Positions 61,109-64,000 of a stretch of DNA of 64,000 nucleotides are shown here, one piece after another. Position numbers and translations under genes: made by a program. Origin of the DNA: Macrobrachium rosenbergii (lineage: Eukaryota > Arthropoda > Malacostraca > Decapoda > Palaemonidae); contig NC_089749.1 of the NCBI RefSeq assembly GCF_040412425.1, forward strand, positions 15,163,662-15,227,661, given 5' to 3'. The notes under the pieces are model-generated. The model was not told the DNA's origin, ran no database searches, and saw only the letters and a list, made by a program, of their open reading frames with translations. How positions within the stretch are numbered: the first letter of the stretch is position 1; each line of letters begins with the position of its first letter.

Positions 61109-64000
61109 CTTTTTCATTAAACCGAGGTACTAATCTGCTTATCTTAAAAGTTCAGAACCAACTAGATAATTATCACATATGTGTTAAAATGATCGTCATA
61201 TGTAGACTGGAATTAGTTGCGCCTATTGGTTATATTTTACCTTCTTATATTTTCCATATGCCCTTATTTTTTGTTCTAAATATCTATTTTGTTTCACGGA
61301 GATATGAAAACATCGTAAAGAGGTATTACTGCTTAATTATGGTCATAGTCATTTATGTCTACTGCTGCTACTACTACTATACTATCACTACTAATACTAC
61401 TAATACTACTACTAGTAGTAGTAGTAGTAGTTTAATTAAGGGGAATTTTTCCTATAGAGAATTTGACATCAGCGAAAATTAAGACACTGTCCATATTTAC
61501 CTCCCCCGCAAAAAAATCTCAGTTCCAGACTTAACCTAAAATATTCTGTGGAATATAAAATGGAACATAAAGAGTTTAGAAAGGCCAAGCGCTGGGACCT
61601 ACGGGTCATTCTGCGCCGAAAAGGAAATTGAGAGTAGAAAGGTTTGAAAGGTGTAACAGGAGGAAAATCTCGCAGCTGCATTATGAAAATAATTGTTAGG
61701 AGAGGTTTGATAGCAAGATGGAAGAAAGATAAAATGAATGGAGGTACAGTAAAAGGAATGAAATGGGTTGCTGCTAGGGGCCGAAGGGACGCTGGAAAGA
61801 ACTTTTAGTAATGCCTACAGTACACCCCGTGAGGTGCACTGACGGCATTACCTCCCTACAGAGTAAAATATTCTGTGGATTCGTCAACAGTAGCGATTTG
61901 GCCCGCCCTAGACGCACCACGTCCTTCATATGTGACGTACATAATGGTTCCCCTATTCTTGGACTGTCCTTTATACAATTTCTTAAGCCTTGAATCCAAA
62001 TCACAGTTTTTCCCACATATATTTGTTTAAAAGGCCTCTGATGTCTATATATGCTTTACTATTCATATGATCTATTTTCCCCTACGCCAATAAATCACAA
62101 GATCTTGCACCTTTTCACAAAATGTCACCCATTTTACAGTATTTTTGCGTCTTAACATTCCCATCTTTCAACCCTTTTGCTTTCTCAATTCGTGTTTTTC
62201 ACCTTTTTTTCTTTCATTTGCCGTCATCGATTCTACTCTAAGATAAAAAAAAAGAGAAAAGATCCCTAATCCTTCGTGTCAGCCAACTTCTGGCTATTTG
62301 CTACATTTGCGGCCTTTTTGGACTTTTTCATTATTTCTCTCTCGTGTGTAATGTTTATAGTTATATACTTCTATACACTGCCCTTGCGTTCATTTAACTG
62401 AATAACTTGCAATAGCCATCATTCACATTTAACTCTGTTCTTGTAATTTTAAACTGATTTCCCCTGTCCCTATAATTTCTCACTGGCGTCAATAAATAAT
62501 TAGTCGCCTACAGAAGCAAGGAGTTGCCTTGCCATTCAAAACAATGTTTTTTTCAAGTGTGAAATGCCTACATTTATTTCATTCGCTTCCTCTTAATGTC
62601 CCTCACTCTATTTGCCTATTTGCTAAACAGAAAACGAGCCCCTTTCATGTGACAATAGTCTCTGGAAGACTTCAGTGCTACCAGAAAATATCTTTCCACA
62701 CTTCAGTGTTGCCAGAAAGTATCCTTCTAGACTTCAGTGTTACCAGAAAATATCTGAGTCGTTACTGGAAACTAATATTCACTTTCGCCTATTTCTTTCT
62801 TAGTTTTCTGTAAAATAAAACTGTTGTGCCGGCTTTATCTGTCCGTCCGCGCTTTATTCTGTCCGCCTCAGATCTTAAAAACTACAGAGGGTAGAGGGCT
62901 GCAAATTGGTATGTTGATCATCCACCCTCAAGTCATCAAACATAACAAATTGCAACCCTCTAGCCTCAGTCGTTTTTATTTTATTTAAGGTTAAAGTTAG
63001 CCATAATCGTGCTTCTGGCAACGGTATAGGATAGGCCACCACTGGGCCGTGGTTAAAGTTTCATGGGCCGCGGCTCATACAACATTATACCGAGATCAAC
63101 AAAAAATAGATCTATTTTCGGTGGCCTTGATTATACGCTGCAGCGGCTGTACAGAAAACTCGATTGTCGGCGCATTTTTTACTTGTTTACTTCCATCATA
63201 ATGCTCTCTATTTCAATTCGTCTGTCTTTCTGTGGCACGACACACATACACACAAACAAACAAACACACAAACACACATACACACTGATCTTTGGATGAC
63301 TTGCTAACATGAACGGGTTTTAGATCGCGTTACCACAGAAACTAGGAAAATTTGCCTCTTGAAAGTATTATGCATGCTTCGGTAAATACCCATTTATTTA
63401 AGGAAGGATTTGTGTCCACGAAAAAGACTTTTATGTTCATACAAGAACGCAAATTTAAATCTTGATTACTTTCGAATCGTATACACTACAATTCAGCCTT
63501 CAAATTACCAAGTCTCGTTGTTTTGTAGATCTGTGGTCCGACATAATTCAACTTTGTAATTCTCTTCTTATTACAGTTTTTGAATTTTCAGTCCATGGTT
63601 ATAATCAATTCCTACCATAAACATTTTCTTTTGAAACATTTCTATTACTTTCTGCCATTTATAACTGAAAATTTGTTAAAGTCTCCGGCATGAAAGTTAA
63701 TTATTCTAAAAAATAAAAATCTTGTCGCAAAACCTAAAAATAAGGGTTAAAAAAATTGTGTAAATCTCTCTAGCAATACGTTGCAAAATAAGACTCAAAA
63801 AATAGACTCTCCATCTGTGAAACCTATCGCATTGCAAAGCCCACGCGAAGTCTTGCAACATGCAGTGCAACAACAAGTCCTCTGAGTCTCGTAGATGATG
63901 ATGATGATATGATGATGATGATGGTGACTATAGACTTTGAGATGACTGACCCGACCAGGTGTTGCAATGCGACACCATCCAGGCGATCAGCTTCCTCTGG
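57514..64000 (-). CDS. Alpha-1,3-fucosyltransferase (GT10), 3' four exons, 5' end off window
   Basis: Exons 63951-64000, 60451-60635, 58753-58885 and 57514-57790 encode the C-terminal catalytic part of a GT10 fucosyltransferase: [77 protein letters not shown], and a C-terminal Cys pair (PPPMCELC). The family transfers fucose from GDP-fucose to GlcNAc of N-glycans in the Golgi; FENS...DYITEK and VPVVYGG belong to the donor-binding region. The cytosolic tail, membrane anchor and acceptor domain lie beyond base 64000. Junctions 1-2 and 3-4 agree in phase. Junction 2-3 does not: exon 60451-60635 ends in phase 0 but the next exon needs phase 1. Either a base is missing in the assembly or allele, a tiny exon was missed, or the gene is damaged. 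Subfamily is not assigned. Confidence 0.9.
57795..58750. other. Fucosyltransferase last intron, with (TA)n/(TATC)n array
   Basis: AT-rich, no coding. The array at 58523-58698 has TA runs interrupted by eight TATC units. Confidence 0.7.
58753..58885 (-). CDS. Fucosyltransferase exon with VPVVYGG
   Basis: Acceptor tgtccttcgcag; donor gtaggt, ends phase 2 (AA). The only open frame starts GT TTG GTA and so requires a phase-1 partner. It encodes [33 protein letters not shown] and MKLLTK. Confidence 0.9.
58890..59828. repeat. Intron with several (TA)n tracts and one (AAT)n tract
   Basis: TA tracts at 59061-59076, 59102-59118, 59178-59252 and 59487-59504; AAT repeats at 59769-59818. The plus-strand 106-codon frame at 59.36-59.68 kb is not recognisable. 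Confidence 0.85.
59829..59971. mobile_element. 143-bp MITE-like unit between AAT arrays
   Basis: The left arm agcagctgtctaaagttcat...ctgacgtttc and the complement of the right arm (agcagctgtccaaaagtcca...ttgacgtttc) are ~36-bp inverted repeats. It is bordered on both sides by (AAT)n. The gacgtttcga...cttttcaagaggcg phrase recalls the untranslated ends of Penelope-like elements, but this is only a resemblance. Confidence 0.6.
59977..60401. repeat. (AAT)n arrays
   Basis: Trinucleotide arrays at 59977-60032, 60136-60194 and 60314-60401. The poly-Asn and poly-Ile frames are artefacts. Confidence 0.95.
60039..60110 (-). mobile_element. tRNA-derived SINE head with (ATT)n tail
   Basis: The minus strand carries an A box (tggcctagtagg) and a perfect B box (ggttcgatcc) with a Glu-tRNA-like layout. 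The T and anticodon stems do not pair properly, and the unit runs straight into an ATT tail, so it is a tRNA-derived repeat, not a functional tRNA. Confidence 0.6.
60451..60635 (-). CDS. Fucosyltransferase exon with the FENS / DYITEK block
   Basis: Acceptor aagcacag; donor gtaatc after GAGAAG, phase 0. 61 full codons from RELYIQE to DDYITEK. Confidence 0.92.
60753..61110. repeat. (GA)n cluster
   Basis: Several GA runs (60757-60774, 60806-60884, 60983-61018, 61072-61108) with a (TGCA)n patch at 60948-60964 and TA tracts. All long frames here are repeat translations. Confidence 0.95.
61360..61430. repeat. (ACT)n turning into (AGT)n, self-complementary
   Basis: ctactactac... is followed by tagtagtagtag, so the array forms an imperfect palindrome centred near 61413. 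Confidence 0.85.
61551..61848 (-). repeat. Family B copy, inverted, near full length
   Basis: Complement of the family: gaaaggccaagcgctgggac, ggtttgaaaggtgtaacagg, gtaaaaggaatgaaatgg and ending gtgaggtgcactgacggcat. In the large fucosyltransferase intron. Confidence 0.9.
61849..62668. other. Fucosyltransferase intron, no gene seen
   Basis: T-rich intron sequence with no recognisable coding or element. Confidence 0.5.
62669..62755. repeat. 31-bp tandem repeat, 2.8 copies
   Basis: Units begin acttcagtgntnccagaaan (62669, 62700, 62731) with few mismatches. Confidence 0.92.
62822..63190 (+). repeat. GC-rich dispersed decapod-type repeat
   Basis: Contains phrases I recognise as recurrent in decapod genomes: ggccaccactgggccgtggt, tcatgggccgcggctcatac, tttcggtggccttgattata and gctgcagcggctgtacagaa. 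Single copy in this window; classification unknown. Confidence 0.6.
63241..63950. other. Fucosyltransferase intron end, CA-rich and ATG microsatellites
   Basis: A short (CA)n-like tract at 63241-63285 and (ATG)n at 63892-63924; otherwise no features before the exon at 63951. Confidence 0.6.
63951..64000 (-). CDS. Fucosyltransferase exon (partial at window edge)
   Basis: The frame reads [16 protein letters not shown] and ends TCGG before donor gtcagt (weak but GT). The G|GT junction to the next exon gives S-G-R-E, the expected GT10 sequence. Confidence 0.85.

Overview
The window is eukaryotic and animal, and most likely a decapod crustacean. Genes are split by GT-AG introns inside a repeat-dense, AT-rich background. 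That background has long (TA)n, (GA)n, (AAT)n and (TTC)n arrays, tRNA-derived SINEs, a dispersed ~300-bp family and a GC-rich dispersed repeat (62.8-63.2 kb) that I associate with shrimp and crab genomes. Species cannot be named from the sequence alone. All exon models below were built by hand from splice signals and reading-frame phase.

Layout. (1) 1-2,466, minus strand: the 5' six exons of a secreted protein with a signal peptide, one von Willebrand C-like module and a von Willebrand D domain (BMPER/crossveinless-2 type). A TATA-like promoter and noncoding exon are possible near 4.8-4.9 kb. (2) 2.5-13.5 kb: no conserved gene; LINE, SINE, hAT and pogo/Tigger-like relics plus microsatellites. 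(3) 13,527-16,993, plus strand: an intact 1,140-codon open frame encoding the pseudokinase STK40, with very long Ser/Thr-rich extensions and a conserved COP1-type VP motif; a long T-rich 3' flank runs to ~24.8 kb. (4) 24.9-53.9 kb, minus strand: a complete eight-exon BTB zinc-finger gene (537 aa, all junction phases agree), a probable ~12-kb 3' UTR, and a probable CpG-rich promoter at 53.5-54.2 kb. Its introns and 3' flank hold a dead Tc1 transposase, pogo-like MITEs, a 1-kb inverted-repeat element and possible tyrosine-recombinase retroelement traces. (5) 54.2-57.1 kb: nothing recognised. (6) 57,514-64,000, minus strand: the four 3' exons of an alpha-1,3-fucosyltransferase (GT10); one exon junction has incompatible phases.

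STK40 and the BTB-ZF gene are convergent, and their apparent polyadenylation signals are only ~160 bp apart at 24.79/24.95 kb. Functionally the four genes are unrelated: extracellular BMP/VWD-type protein, COP1-linked scaffold, transcription factor, Golgi glycosylation enzyme. I found no new multi-gene system, operon-like cluster or CRISPR array. The most unusual items are the giant STK40 with single-exon coding, the triplicated poly(A)-signal unit at the convergent gene ends, the intronic 1-kb inverted repeat, and the fucosyltransferase phase conflict.
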